A stretch of DNA of 57,690 nucleotides from Streptomyces sp. PT12 (lineage in GTDB: Bacteria; Actinomycetota; Actinomycetes; Streptomycetales; Streptomycetaceae), in NCBI RefSeq assembly GCF_003311645.1, contig NZ_QEST01000019.1, forward strand, positions 1-57,690, read 5' to 3'. How positions within the stretch are numbered: the stretch's first letter is position 1; every line of letters starts with the position of its first letter. Below the pieces are notes generated by a model that saw only the letters and a list, made by a program, of their open reading frames with translations, was not told where the DNA came from and ran no database searches. Shown here in pieces: positions 43,457 through 52,534 of this stretch. Both the position numbers and the translations under genes were made by a program.

Positions 43457-45558
43457 CGGGGGGGCTGCTGCACCGGCTCGCGGGGGTGGCCACCGGTGCC
43501 GAGCTCGTCGCTGCGCTGCTCATGGGGGTCAGCTATCCGCTGATGCTGCTTGGCGCGCTGCTGCCGTTGACGTGGCTGTTCATCGCCGCCGCCGCGCTGA
43601 GCTACGCGGGCGACCACTTCCTGCACCGCAGGGGCAGCTATCTGCTGGTGCGGATGGGCAAGGCGAGGCTCGGGCTCACGGTCCGCTTCCTGGTCAGGCA
43701 GCTGCTGCTCGTCCTGCTCCTCGCGCGCGAGGACTGGGCGGGGGAGCGGATGTTCTCCGCGGCCGTCGTGGGCTTCCTCGCGTTCTACGCGCTCCAGGCG
43801 CCGCACACCGCGCTGGTGATGGTGCTGCGCAGGCTGCGGCGGCTGCCCATCGGGACGCGCAACATCGACCTGTCCACGATGCCGGTGCCCGACGGGCCGC
43901 CGCGCTGGCTCACCCACCGGGCCGTCGAGAAGGTGCTGCACACCGAAGTCCCGGCGCAGGCGGGGCTTTTGGCCGCCGTGGCGACGGGCACCGCCGCGTT
44001 CGGCTACGCGGGCATCGCCGTCACGCTCGCGCTGGTGCTCGGCTATGTCGCGGTGCTGCTGCCGTTCCTGCGGGCCAGGCGGCTGCCGCCGTCGAAGGAG
44101 GCGGCGCTCGCGTGGTTCGACGCGTGGCTGCGGGATTACCGCCCCGTCGTCGCGCTGTACTTCTCGGGCTCCAAGGACTCCGCCTACCAGGTCAACATGT
44201 GGCTCGACACCATGGCCGGGCTCGATGTCCGCACCGTGGTCATCCTGCGGGAGCGGGCGATCCTCAGCAGGCTCGCCACCACGACCGTGCCGGTCATGTG
44301 CGTGCCGAGCGCGGTGGACCTGATGAACCTCGACCTGTCGATGCTGCGCGTCGGACTCTACCCCGCCAATGTCGGCAAGAACCTGCACCTGCTGCGCGTC
44401 CCGACCATGAAGCACGTCTTCATCGGGCACGGCGACAGCGACAAGGTCGCCAGCATCAACCCCTACGCCAAGGCGTACGACGAGGTGTGGACCGCGGGGC
44501 GGGCCGGGCGCGACCGCTTCATGCTGGCCGACGTGGGCGTGCGGGACGAGGACATCGTCGAGGTGGGCCGCCCCCAGCTGGCGTCCATCGAGACCGGCGC
44601 GGGCCCGCGCGAGGGGCGCATCCCCACCGTGCTCTACGCCCCCACGTGGGAGGGCTGGACGGACGAGCCGGGGAACACGTCGTTGATGCTCGCGGGCGAG
44701 AACATCATCCGCGGCCTGCTGGCCTCCGAGCGGCCCGTGCGCGTGCTGTACAAGCCGCACCCGTTCACCGGCTCGCGCGACCCCGAGGCCGCCGCCGCGC
44801 ACCGGCGCATCGTGGAGATGATGGAGCGCGCGGCCGCCGAGCGCGCCGCCGATCCGCGCTGGCGCGAGGCCGCCGCCGCGAGCGAGGCCGAGCGCGAGCG
44901 CGCCGCCGCGACGCTGCGCGCGATGGCGGAGAGCGGCGCGTTCGGCCAGGCCACCGTGGCCGCGTGGGACGACGCGTCGGTCTCGCGCGACGCGCAGACC
45001 CCGGCGGCCCAGGCGGCCGAAGAGGAGCGCGCGCTCGTCGAGTGGAACAACGCCTACTGGCGCTCGCGCGGCTGGTGGGAGCACCGCGTCATCACGGGCC
45101 CGCAGCCGCTGCTCTTCGACTGCTTCAACGAGTCGGACGCCCTGGTCTCGGACATCTCGAGCGTCGTCTCGGACTTCATCGCCAGCGGCAAGCCCTATGC
45201 CGTCACCGACTCGGCCGGCCTGGGCGCCGAGGAGTTCATGCGCCAGAACACCGCGGTGCGCGCCGCCGTGATCCTCTCCAACGACGCCGACCGGCTCGGC
45301 GAGGTCATCGCCGCCGCGCACGCCCCGGGCGACCCGGAGCGCGACCCGCTCGCGGGCGCGCGCCGCGAGCTCAGGCAGTACCTCATCGGCCCCGACGAGC
45401 CGCCGTCCCAGGCGCGCTTCGCCGCGGCCGTCGCCGCCCTGGCCGCCAAGGCCGAGGCGCGCAACACCGCGCAGGGCGCCGACGAGGCGCCCTCCGCGCA
45501 CACCGTCCCCGCGCCGGGCGACCCGGCGCGCCGCCCCGTCCCCGCTCAGGAAGGCTGA
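43453..45558 (+). CDS. Membrane-anchored TagF-like polyol-phosphate transferase (paralog A)
   Basis: 701 aa. The N-terminal 230 residues have five or six hydrophobic helices, then a cytoplasmic GT-B/CDP-glycerol glycerophosphotransferase-like domain: FSGSKDSAYQVNMWL, HGDSDK (His326), NPYAKAYDEVWTAG, YAPTWEGW, YKPHPFTGS and DALVSDISSVVSDF. In TagF the HGT and SxxSxxxD-type motifs bind the CDP-polyol; equivalents are present. A coiled, Ala/Arg/Glu-rich insertion lies around 450-530. ATG overlaps the fusion enzyme by 4 bp; 4 bp before the next gene. A homolog is encoded at 50222-52435. The precise polymer is not known. Confidence 0.82.
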   Translation: MTGGLLHRLAGVATGAELVAALLMGVSYPLMLLGALLPLTWLFIAAAALSYAGDHFLHRRGSYLLVRMGKARLGLTVRFLVRQLLLVLLLAREDWAGERMFSAAVVGFLAFYALQAPHTALVMVLRRLRRLPIGTRNIDLSTMPVPDGPPRWLTHRAVEKVLHTEVPAQAGLLAAVATGTAAFGYAGIAVTLALVLGYVAVLLPFLRARRLPPSKEAALAWFDAWLRDYRPVVALYFSGSKDSAYQVNMWLDTMAGLDVRTVVILRERAILSRLATTTVPVMCVPSAVDLMNLDLSMLRVGLYPANVGKNLHLLRVPTMKHVFIGHGDSDKVASINPYAKAYDEVWTAGRAGRDRFMLADVGVRDEDIVEVGRPQLASIETGAGPREGRIPTVLYAPTWEGWTDEPGNTSLMLAGENIIRGLLASERPVRVLYKPHPFTGSRDPEAAAAHRRIVEMMERAAAERAADPRWREAAAASEAERERAAATLRAMAESGAFGQATVAAWDDASVSRDAQTPAAQAAEEERALVEWNNAYWRSRGWWEHRVITGPQPLLFDCFNESDALVSDISSVVSDFIASGKPYAVTDSAGLGAEEFMRQNTAVRAAVILSNDADRLGEVIAAAHAPGDPERDPLAGARRELRQYLIGPDEPPSQARFAAAVAALAAKAEARNTAQGADEAPSAHTVPAPGDPARRPVPAQEG

Positions 45559-45562
45559 CCCG

Positions 45563-48349
45563 GTGGCCCCCAAGAAACCGGCCAAGAAGCCGGAGGACTT
45601 CCTCCCCGCTGAGCTGCGGCGTTCGATGCACTGGCTCCCCGAGTCCTCCGCCGAGGAGCGCGAGGCGTTCTTCGACGAGGCGGGCGCGTTCCTCGCGACC
45701 GCCGACCCGCGCAAGCTCGCCAAGCTGCCGCCGCTCATGCGCGTCAAGTGGCAGCTCGCCCGCGAGCGGCGGCTCGACGACCTGCTGACCGTGCTCGCGC
45801 ACGAACGCGAGTACCGCGCCTCGTCGTTCTCCGTCACCGGCAGGCTGCGCCCGCGCCTGGCGATCCCCGGGCTCGACAGCGGCTCGCTGCCCCCCGACGT
45901 GGTGCGGCTGCGCCAGGGCGAGCTGCCCGTGAAGGGCAAGGCCACCGAGGCGCGCTGGCAGGACGGCAAGCTCGTCGTCACCGGCTACGCCTATGTGCAG
46001 AACGTCCCTGCCGATGGCAGGGTGCGCCTGCCGCGCCTTGGCTGGCTGCGGCAGCAGGGCGCGCGCCGGCGCGTTCCCGTGCGGGTGCGCCCGCGCACCG
46101 ATCTGCGCGCCACCCGCGACTCGGGGCAGGCACTGCACTCCTACGACGAGGCCGGGTTCGAGCTGACCGTCGACCCGGCGAAGCTGCGCACGTCGGGCCG
46201 CTGGCAGGCGGGCGTGTGGCAGCTGACGCTCGCGCTGCCCTCGCCAGGCGTCGTGCGCCTCGGCTCGCTCGACCGCACCGACATCGGCAGCGCGGGCCAC
46301 TCCCAGGCCCGCGAACTGGCCGATGGCGTCAGGCTGGTCGCGGGCTTCTCCGACGAGCGCCTCCAGCTCACCATCGACACCCCGGCGGCCGAGATCGCCG
46401 GGCACGAGCGCGTGGGCGACGCGTTGCGCCTGCGGCTGCGCGTGCCCCCGGGGCCGAGCGGCAGGGCGCCGAAGCGGCTCCTGCTCGCGCACAAGGGCGG
46501 CGCGTTCACGGGCGCCTACGACGTCGTGGCGGAGGGGGCGGAGGGGGCGGAGGGGGAAGGGCTCGCGGCCGATGTCCCGTTCGCCGATCTGACGGTGGCG
46601 GGGGCGGCCGACGCGCCGACCCAGGACCTCATCGCCACGCTGGAGTTCGCGGAGGGCGAGCCCCGCAGGGCCACCGTGCGCGCGGGGTTCGCGCCCGGCC
46701 AGTACCCCGTGGCCGAGGGCCGCGAGATCGCCGTCACGACCGACGGGCCTGGGCTGCTCAAGCTGCACGACCGGGTGCGGCAGGCCGTGGTGGACGAGCT
46801 GCGCTGGACCGAGGCGGGCGAGCTCGAGCTGCGCGGCGCCTACACGGGCGACGCCAGCGGCCTCGAACTCGTCCTGCGGCACGGCAAGTACATGGAGGAG
46901 AAGACCCTCCCGTTCACCCGCGAGGACAACCGCTTCACGCTGGTGATCCCGCCGGACCGCATGGAGTCCTACGACGGCCCGCAGGAGCTGCGCGAGGGCC
47001 GCTGGTACCTGTCGTTCCGCCCCGAGGGCGAGGCCGACAGGGGCGGCGACGTGCCCGTCAAGATCCGCGGCGACCTCGTCGACACGCTGCCGCTGACCCA
47101 CCAGGGCGCGCACCGCACGTACACCGTCGAACGCCGCTTCTTCGACCGGATCTTCCTCGCCGCTGGCTCGCCGCTGCGCGAGGAGGACCGCGGCAAGTAC
47201 CGGCAGCGCAGGCTGCGCGAGCTGTATGTGCGCGACCGCGAGAAGCCGCTGCGCGACGTCGTCTTCTACAACTGCTACCACGGCCGCCAGTTCTCCGACT
47301 CGCCCCGCGCGATCTACGAGGAGCTGGTGCGCCGCGGCGCCGATGTCGAGCACGTGTGGGGGACCAGCGACCGGCAGGCCGTGGTGCCCGATGGCATGCG
47401 CACGGTGGAGTGGAAGAGCGCCGAGTGGCACGAGGCGCTGGCCACCAGCCGCTTCCTGGTCACCAACGTGATGATCTCGTCGTGGATCAAGCGGCGCGAG
47501 GACCAGCTGTTCGTCCAGACGTGGCACGGCACGCCGCTCAAGAAGATGGGCGCCGACCTGCTGGGCACGTCCAAGGCGAACCCCGCCTACATCGCGACGC
47601 TGCCCGGCCGCTTCGAGCAGTTCGCCTACCTGGTCTCGCCCAACGCGTTCACCACCCCGATCATGCGCAGCGCGTTCGGCTTCCCCAACGAGATCCTGGA
47701 GACCGGCTATCCGCGCAACGACGTCTTCTACCGCGAGGACCGCGAGGAGATCGCGGCGCGCGTGCGGAGGACGCTGCGGCTGCCCGAGGGCAAGAAGGTG
47801 CTGCTCTACACGCCGACCTGGCGCGACGACCAGCGCTTCGGCACGGGCAAGAAGTTCAAGCTCGACCTTCAGCTCGACCTGGCGGCGTTTGAGCGGGCGC
47901 TGGGCGACGAGTATGTGCTGCTGTTCCGCAAGCACCCCAAGATGCTCAACAACATCACGGGCGCGCGCGACGGCTTCGTGCGCGACGTGGCGGCGTACGC
48001 GGAGATCTCCGACCTCTATCTGGTCTCGGACGTGCTCATCACGGACTACTCGTCGTCGATGTTCGACTTCGCGCACACCGGGCGCCCGATGGTCTTCTTC
48101 ACCTATGACCTGGAGCACTACCGGGACACGCTGCGCGGCTTCTACTTCGACTTCACCGGCACCTCGCCGGGGCCGCTGGTGAAGACGACCGAGGAGCTGA
48201 TCGACGCGCTGCGGGACCTGGAGACGGTCGAGAAGGAGTACGCCGACCGCTACGCCGCGTTCGTCGAGAAGTTCTGCGAGCCCGCGGACGGCCGGGCGAC
48301 GGCCCAGGTGGTGGACACGATGCTTCAGTGGGCCGACCGGCGCCGTTGA
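45563..48349 (+). CDS. CDP-glycerol/CDP-ribitol polyol-phosphate polymerase (TagF/TarL-like)
   Basis: 928-aa soluble protein. The N-terminal ~520 residues hold several beta-rich repeats with no known catalytic motif (LVVTGYAYVQNV, ELELRGAYTGDASGLELVLR). The C-terminal ~400 residues are a glycerophosphotransferase domain: FVQTWHGTPLKKMG (His655), LVSPNAFTTPIMRSAF, GYPRNDVF, LYTPTWRDD, LFRKHPKM, SDVLITDYSSSMFDF (Asp-Tyr-Ser-Ser), FFTYDLEHY. This is the canonical TagF active site. It probably polymerises polyol phosphate on a linkage unit. GTG start at 45563, 4 bp after the previous gene. An EGAEGAEGEG stretch near 325 looks like a slippage repeat. Confidence 0.87.
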   Translation: MAPKKPAKKPEDFLPAELRRSMHWLPESSAEEREAFFDEAGAFLATADPRKLAKLPPLMRVKWQLARERRLDDLLTVLAHEREYRASSFSVTGRLRPRLAIPGLDSGSLPPDVVRLRQGELPVKGKATEARWQDGKLVVTGYAYVQNVPADGRVRLPRLGWLRQQGARRRVPVRVRPRTDLRATRDSGQALHSYDEAGFELTVDPAKLRTSGRWQAGVWQLTLALPSPGVVRLGSLDRTDIGSAGHSQARELADGVRLVAGFSDERLQLTIDTPAAEIAGHERVGDALRLRLRVPPGPSGRAPKRLLLAHKGGAFTGAYDVVAEGAEGAEGEGLAADVPFADLTVAGAADAPTQDLIATLEFAEGEPRRATVRAGFAPGQYPVAEGREIAVTTDGPGLLKLHDRVRQAVVDELRWTEAGELELRGAYTGDASGLELVLRHGKYMEEKTLPFTREDNRFTLVIPPDRMESYDGPQELREGRWYLSFRPEGEADRGGDVPVKIRGDLVDTLPLTHQGAHRTYTVERRFFDRIFLAAGSPLREEDRGKYRQRRLRELYVRDREKPLRDVVFYNCYHGRQFSDSPRAIYEELVRRGADVEHVWGTSDRQAVVPDGMRTVEWKSAEWHEALATSRFLVTNVMISSWIKRREDQLFVQTWHGTPLKKMGADLLGTSKANPAYIATLPGRFEQFAYLVSPNAFTTPIMRSAFGFPNEILETGYPRNDVFYREDREEIAARVRRTLRLPEGKKVLLYTPTWRDDQRFGTGKKFKLDLQLDLAAFERALGDEYVLLFRKHPKMLNNITGARDGFVRDVAAYAEISDLYLVSDVLITDYSSSMFDFAHTGRPMVFFTYDLEHYRDTLRGFYFDFTGTSPGPLVKTTEELIDALRDLETVEKEYADRYAAFVEKFCEPADGRATAQVVDTMLQWADRRR

Positions 48350-48362
48350 GGAGTGGGTGGGG

Positions 48363-49445
48363 TCACGGGCGGCGGAAGAACCAGGCCATCCGTGGCTCCA
48401 TCACCGGGCCGAACGCCCGCCGCACCGGGGGCGTGCACAGCAGCGTCACGCCCACGGCCGCGACCGCCGAGGTGATCGCGAGCGACGAGGGCAGCTGCCG
48501 CACCACCTCGGGGTCGTACCAGCCCCACGCGCGGGCCCCCGAGATCAGGAAGCCGTGCAGCAGATAGCCGGAGATGGTGCCCGCGCCCAGCGCCGTGAAC
48601 CAGGTGCGCCGCCCCGGCACCAGCGAGAAGAAGCACACGGTCAGCACCACCGCGCAGCCGAAGAGCGCCAGCGTCATCCCGACCCCGGCCCACCACGCCT
48701 CGCCCAGCTCCTGCGCGGACTCGCGGTGGTAGAGCCACTGGTACTCCATGCGCGGCGCGACCAGGTACGCCACCGCCGTCGCGCCCGCGAAGACCGGGAG
48801 CGCGAGCAGCCGCACCGCGCGCTGCCTGGCCATCCTGAAGTGCTCGGGCCGCAAGACCAGTCCAAGCACGAAGAACGGCAGGAACTGGAGCACGCGCTGG
48901 ATCTGGAGGTCGTTGCCAAGCGAGGGCGAGGCGGAAGCGGCGGCCGCGATCGCGAGCGACAGGGGCAGCGGCCAGCGCACGGCCTGCCACAGCGGCACGG
49001 TCAGCCGCCACAGCAGCAGCGCAAGCAGGAACCACATGAGCCACTTCGGCTCGAACAGCGGCACATAGGTGTTCCGGTCGTCATCGAGCCAGCGCATCCA
49101 GAAGACATAGGCCACCTGGAAGACGGCATAGGGCACCGCGACCCCGGTCACCAGCCGCGCCACACGACGGGGACTGTGGTCGAAGCTCCGGGAGAAGTAC
49201 CCCGCGATCACGATGAACGCGGGCATATGGAACGTGTACACCGTCATATACAGCGCCATGACGACGCGCGAGTCGGGGTGCAGCGGCTCCCACGCGTGGG
49301 CGACGGCGACCAGCACGATCGCCAGATACTTGGCGTTGTCGAAGAACGCGTCCCGCTCCGGCGCGCGCGCCCCCGCTCCGGCGCCCTCGTGGGCCTGAGG
49401 GGGAACGGACGCGCTCTCCTTCGTCTGCTGCGGGCCGCTCATCAC
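48363..49445 (-). CDS. Acyltransferase family 3 membrane protein (paralog B)
   Basis: 360-aa polytopic membrane enzyme, clearly homologous to the protein at 10036-11289 over the full membrane region (FFDNAKYLAIVLVAVAHAW, YTFHMPAFIVIAGYFSRSF, IQRVLQFLPFFVLGL, GYLLHGFLISGARAWGWY), but without its repeat tail. It may O-acylate the wall polymer made by the converging TagF-like operon; its stop is 13 bp from the 928-aa gene. GTG at 49445 with TAAGGT 8 nt upstream. The substrate is not shown by sequence. Confidence 0.87.
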   Translation of the reverse strand: MMSGPQQTKESASVPPQAHEGAGAGARAPERDAFFDNAKYLAIVLVAVAHAWEPLHPDSRVVMALYMTVYTFHMPAFIVIAGYFSRSFDHSPRRVARLVTGVAVPYAVFQVAYVFWMRWLDDDRNTYVPLFEPKWLMWFLLALLLWRLTVPLWQAVRWPLPLSLAIAAAASASPSLGNDLQIQRVLQFLPFFVLGLVLRPEHFRMARQRAVRLLALPVFAGATAVAYLVAPRMEYQWLYHRESAQELGEAWWAGVGMTLALFGCAVVLTVCFFSLVPGRRTWFTALGAGTISGYLLHGFLISGARAWGWYDPEVVRQLPSSLAITSAVAAVGVTLLCTPPVRRAFGPVMEPRMAWFFRRP

Positions 49446-49710
49446 ACCAATGCACCTTAACGACAGGTGACGCCCAGGTGTCCCCCGGGGGTCGCGGAGG
49501 TTGGAGGAGACTTGTGCGCATGACGTGCACGCCGCACCCCACCCCCGTCGGGGACGCCCGCATCACCTGGCACCACGCCGCCGCCCCCGGCCCCGCGCCG
49601 TGGTCGCGCTCGGCCATGGCGCGGGCGGCGGGATCGAGGCCCCCGATCTGGCGGCCCTGGCCGCCGCGTTGCCCCCGCGCGGCTACACCGTCGCGCTGGT
49701 CGAGCAGCCC

Positions 49711-49755
49711 ATGGGGGTACCTCCCAGGCCCCTAGGGCCTGGGGGAGTGTCAAGG
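49711..49755. repeat. Streptomyces-type palindromic element, copy 1
   Basis: GGGGGTACCTCC followed by CCAGGCCC-CTA-GGGCCTGG-GGGAG. It interrupts the alpha/beta-hydrolase frame just after the codons for VALVEQP and shifts the frame. Copy 2 is in reverse orientation at 49934-49975. Confidence 0.75.
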
Positions 49756-49933
49756 GGAAACGCCTCGCGCCCCCGCCGCGCACCCTCGACGCGGCCTGGA
49801 CCGCGCTGGCCCCCGCGCTCGCCGAGCCTGGCGTCCCCGTCGTCGTGGGCGGGCGCAGCGCCGGGGCGCGGGTCGCCTGCCGCACGGCGCGCACCACCGG
49901 CGCACACGCCGTTCTCGCGCTGGCGTTCCCCCT

Positions 49934-49975
49934 CCATCGTCCCCCAGGCCCTCGGGGGCCTGGAGGTACCCCCAC
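49934..49975. repeat. Streptomyces-type palindromic element, copy 2
   Basis: CCAGGCCC (49944-49951), loop TCGG, GGGCCTGG (49956-49963), then AGGTACCCCC. It is the inverted counterpart of copy 1, inserted in frame after the codons for VLALAFPLH and encoding a Pro/Gly-rich stretch. Confidence 0.75.
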
Positions 49976-50221
49976 CGGCAGGCCCGAGCGGTCCCGCGTG
50001 GCCGAGCTGCTGGGCTCCGGCGTTCCCACGCTGGTGGTCCAGGGGTCCCGCGACCTCTTCGGGCGGCCCGATGAGTTCCCCGATGGGACCGAGCTGGTCA
50101 CGGTCCCGGACGCCGACCACGGCTTCGCCGTGCCCAAGAGCGCGGCCCAGGACCGCGAAACGGCGCTGGCGGCCGCGGCCGCCAGCGCCGTTTCGCTGGC
50201 TCGGGGGAGTCCTGGACCGGG

Positions 50222-52435
50222 TCAGCCCGTGATCCGGTGGCCCGAAGGTCGCGGTATCGGCAGCTCCACGCCGGAGTCGCCCGAGGCCAGCCGCGTCTGA
50301 CGCGACCTGCGGGCATCCGCCTCGGCGGACAGCGCCCTGGTCGCCTCCGTGAACCGCGTCAGCGACGGCGGGTCGGACGGGCCAAGCAGATACGTCTGGA
50401 GCGCCACCCGCTCGTCGGCGAGCGTGTCCAGGTCGGGGTCGGCCACGGCCGCGAGCAGCGCGGGGATCTCCCGCGCCTCGGGCGTGATGATCGTGGCCGC
50501 CCTGACCGTCGGGTTGGCCGCGCGGAAGTCCGCCTCGGACAGCCCGCTGGTGTTGACCACCGCGTAGGGCTTGGTGCTCGCCAGGAAGTCGGCGGCCACG
50601 GACGAGACATCCGAGATCAGCAGGTCGGCCTGGTTGAAGCAGCTGTAGATGTCGGGCCGCGAGCCGGTCAGCACCAGGTGCGCGTCGCGCGGCTGCGCCG
50701 CCCAGAACGCCGCCCGCCACGCCTCCATGGCCGCCTCGACCGCCTCGGCCCGCCCGGGCTCGGGGGCCGACTGCCGCATCATCCGCTCCATCTCGTCCGC
50801 GCCAGGGCGGAAGACACGGGCCGTGAGCCGGTTCAACTCCTCGGTGCACCTCGCGAGTTCGGCGCGGGCCTCGGCGGATGCCGCCCCCTCGCCCCTGCCC
50901 CGCGCGGGCTCGGCCGCGACGGTGTCGGTGGCGGTGGGGGGCGTGGCGAGCGAGCCGCGTTCGGAACGCGCGCCCAGGCCAGCGCGGTCGGAGCGCTCCG
51001 CGCGCGCCGCCGTCCCGGCGTTCGCCTCCGCGATCAGCGTGCGGATCCGCGCGTCCGCCTCGCCCGCCCTGCGGTTGACCGAGCCCGTCATCGGGTGCGG
51101 CTTGTACAGCAGCCGCACACGCGGGTCGGCCAGCAGGGTCCTGACGATGTTCTCGCCCGCGAGCAGCACGGAGGTGTTCCCCGGGTCGTTCGTCCAGCCC
51201 TCCCACGTGGGGGCGTAGAGCACGGTCAGCGCGCGCCCCGGCTCTGGCCGCCCGGCCCATGGCCTGATCGGCGCGAGCTGCGGGCGGCCCACCTCCACGA
51301 CGTCCCGGTCGTCCACGCCCACGTCGGCCACCGCGTACCGCTTGCGCGCCGCGGGCCCCGCGACCCACACCTGGTCGTAGACCTTGGCATACGGGTTGCA
51401 GCTTGAGAGCTTGTCGCTCTCGCCGTGGTTGGTGAACGCATGCTTGATCGTCGGGATGCGCAGCACCTGCGACGTCTTGGGCGCGTTGGCCGGGTGCAGC
51501 AGCATCTTGAGCGTGGAGCGCTCGAGCAGCATCAGGTGCGCCACCCTCGGCACGCAGATGACCGGCACGTCCGTGGCCGCGATCTGCTGCACCATGCCGC
51601 GCTCGCGCAGCACCACGAGCGGCCGCTCGGCCACGGCGGCCAGCGTGGAGAGCCACATGTTCGCCTGGTACGCGGTCCCCGAGCCGCCGGAGAAGTAGAT
51701 GCCGACGTCGGGGCGGTAGGAGTCGAGCCAGCTCTGGAAGAACGCCAGCGTGCGCTCCTCGCCAGGCGACCGCTTCCCCGGCAGCAGCCACGTGGCCAGG
51801 TGGGCCACGCAGCCGCTGAGCAGCACGAGCGAGATCCCGACGCCGAGCAGCCCCCAGATCGCCCGGTCGGCCACCGCGGTGAGCAGCATCCCCAGCGTCG
51901 CGGGCACCTGGAGCAGCGGCATGCGGTGCGCGGGCCGCAGCAGCAGGCGCGGGGGGGCGGGGGTCAGGCCGAGGGCGGCGGTGTCGATGTTCCTGGTCAC
52001 CACGGGCAGCGTGCGCGAACGCCGCACCACCACCGCGAGGGCCCGGCACACGAAGTGCGCGGCGTAGCACGCCAGGAGGCCGCCCACCATGAGCAGCCGC
52101 GCGACCGTGTCGATGCCCGAGAGGTGCGCGATGCCCAGCACGACGAGCAGGTCGCGCAGCAGCTGTCTGACGGCCTCGTCGAAGTGCAGCCTGCCGAGGG
52201 CGCCGATGATGCCGGGCTGCCAGCGGCGCAGCGTCAGGTCGAGGGCGAGGCCGAGGCCGGTGGCGATGAACAGTATGAGGGCGCTGGGGAGTTGGGCGCC
52301 GACGAACTGGAGGGTGAAGAGGCAGCCCATCGCGACGAGCGCGCTCCACTGGGCGCCGCGGCGGGACCACGGTCCTGCTGACACGGTCTGGCTCCGGTTG
52401 GGGGATGGAAGGTGTGGGGCGGGGGCGGCTTTCAT
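50222..52435 (-). CDS. Membrane-anchored TagF-like polyol-phosphate transferase (paralog B)
   Basis: 737 aa, full-length homolog of the 43453-45558 protein. Five or six N-terminal helices (about 30-245) precede a TagF-like domain with FSGGSGTAYQANMWL, HGESDK (His337), NPYAKVYDQVWVAG, YAPTWEGW, YKPHPMTGS and DLLISDVSSVAADF. The linker at about 455-560 is low-complexity, Ala/Arg/Glu-rich and differs from paralog A. ATG at 52435. It is transcribed alone and divergently from proB, away from the operon that holds paralog A. It probably works on the same or a related polymer; this is inference. Confidence 0.82.
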   Translation of the reverse strand: MKAAPAPHLPSPNRSQTVSAGPWSRRGAQWSALVAMGCLFTLQFVGAQLPSALILFIATGLGLALDLTLRRWQPGIIGALGRLHFDEAVRQLLRDLLVVLGIAHLSGIDTVARLLMVGGLLACYAAHFVCRALAVVVRRSRTLPVVTRNIDTAALGLTPAPPRLLLRPAHRMPLLQVPATLGMLLTAVADRAIWGLLGVGISLVLLSGCVAHLATWLLPGKRSPGEERTLAFFQSWLDSYRPDVGIYFSGGSGTAYQANMWLSTLAAVAERPLVVLRERGMVQQIAATDVPVICVPRVAHLMLLERSTLKMLLHPANAPKTSQVLRIPTIKHAFTNHGESDKLSSCNPYAKVYDQVWVAGPAARKRYAVADVGVDDRDVVEVGRPQLAPIRPWAGRPEPGRALTVLYAPTWEGWTNDPGNTSVLLAGENIVRTLLADPRVRLLYKPHPMTGSVNRRAGEADARIRTLIAEANAGTAARAERSDRAGLGARSERGSLATPPTATDTVAAEPARGRGEGAASAEARAELARCTEELNRLTARVFRPGADEMERMMRQSAPEPGRAEAVEAAMEAWRAAFWAAQPRDAHLVLTGSRPDIYSCFNQADLLISDVSSVAADFLASTKPYAVVNTSGLSEADFRAANPTVRAATIITPEAREIPALLAAVADPDLDTLADERVALQTYLLGPSDPPSLTRFTEATRALSAEADARRSRQTRLASGDSGVELPIPRPSGHRITG

Positions 52436-52534
52436 GGCGGTGATATGAGCGAGCGACTCCCTCGCGCGGTGACATAGATTACGGAGGTAAGCCCGGCTCG
52501 GCCGGTGAGCGACGAAGGCGGAGGTAGTGCCACC

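Larger units (their letters stand above)
49514..50232 (+). pseudogene. Alpha/beta-hydrolase gene disrupted by palindromic repeats and frameshifts
   Basis: Pieces of one alpha/beta-hydrolase are spread over three frames: MTCTPHPTPVGDARITWH (49520 on), then VVALGHGAGGGIEAPDLAAL (about 49600-49705), then LAPPPRTLDAAWTALAPAL, VVVGGRSAGARVACRTA (Ser in GRSAG) and LLGSGVPTLVVQGSRDLFG with the Asp and His motifs (VPDADHGFAVPKSA). One frameshift lies near 49600 and a second at a palindrome (49711-49755). A second, in-frame palindrome lies at 49934-49975. The 3' end overlaps the opposite gene at 50222. It was once a complete hydrolase of about 210 aa. A sequencing error could explain the first shift but not the inserted palindromes. 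Confidence 0.7.

Noticed and set aside
43120-48118. Long minus-strand frames opposite the TagF-like operon
   Set aside because: Shadows; the plus strand carries complete catalytic motifs and overlapping start/stop codons.
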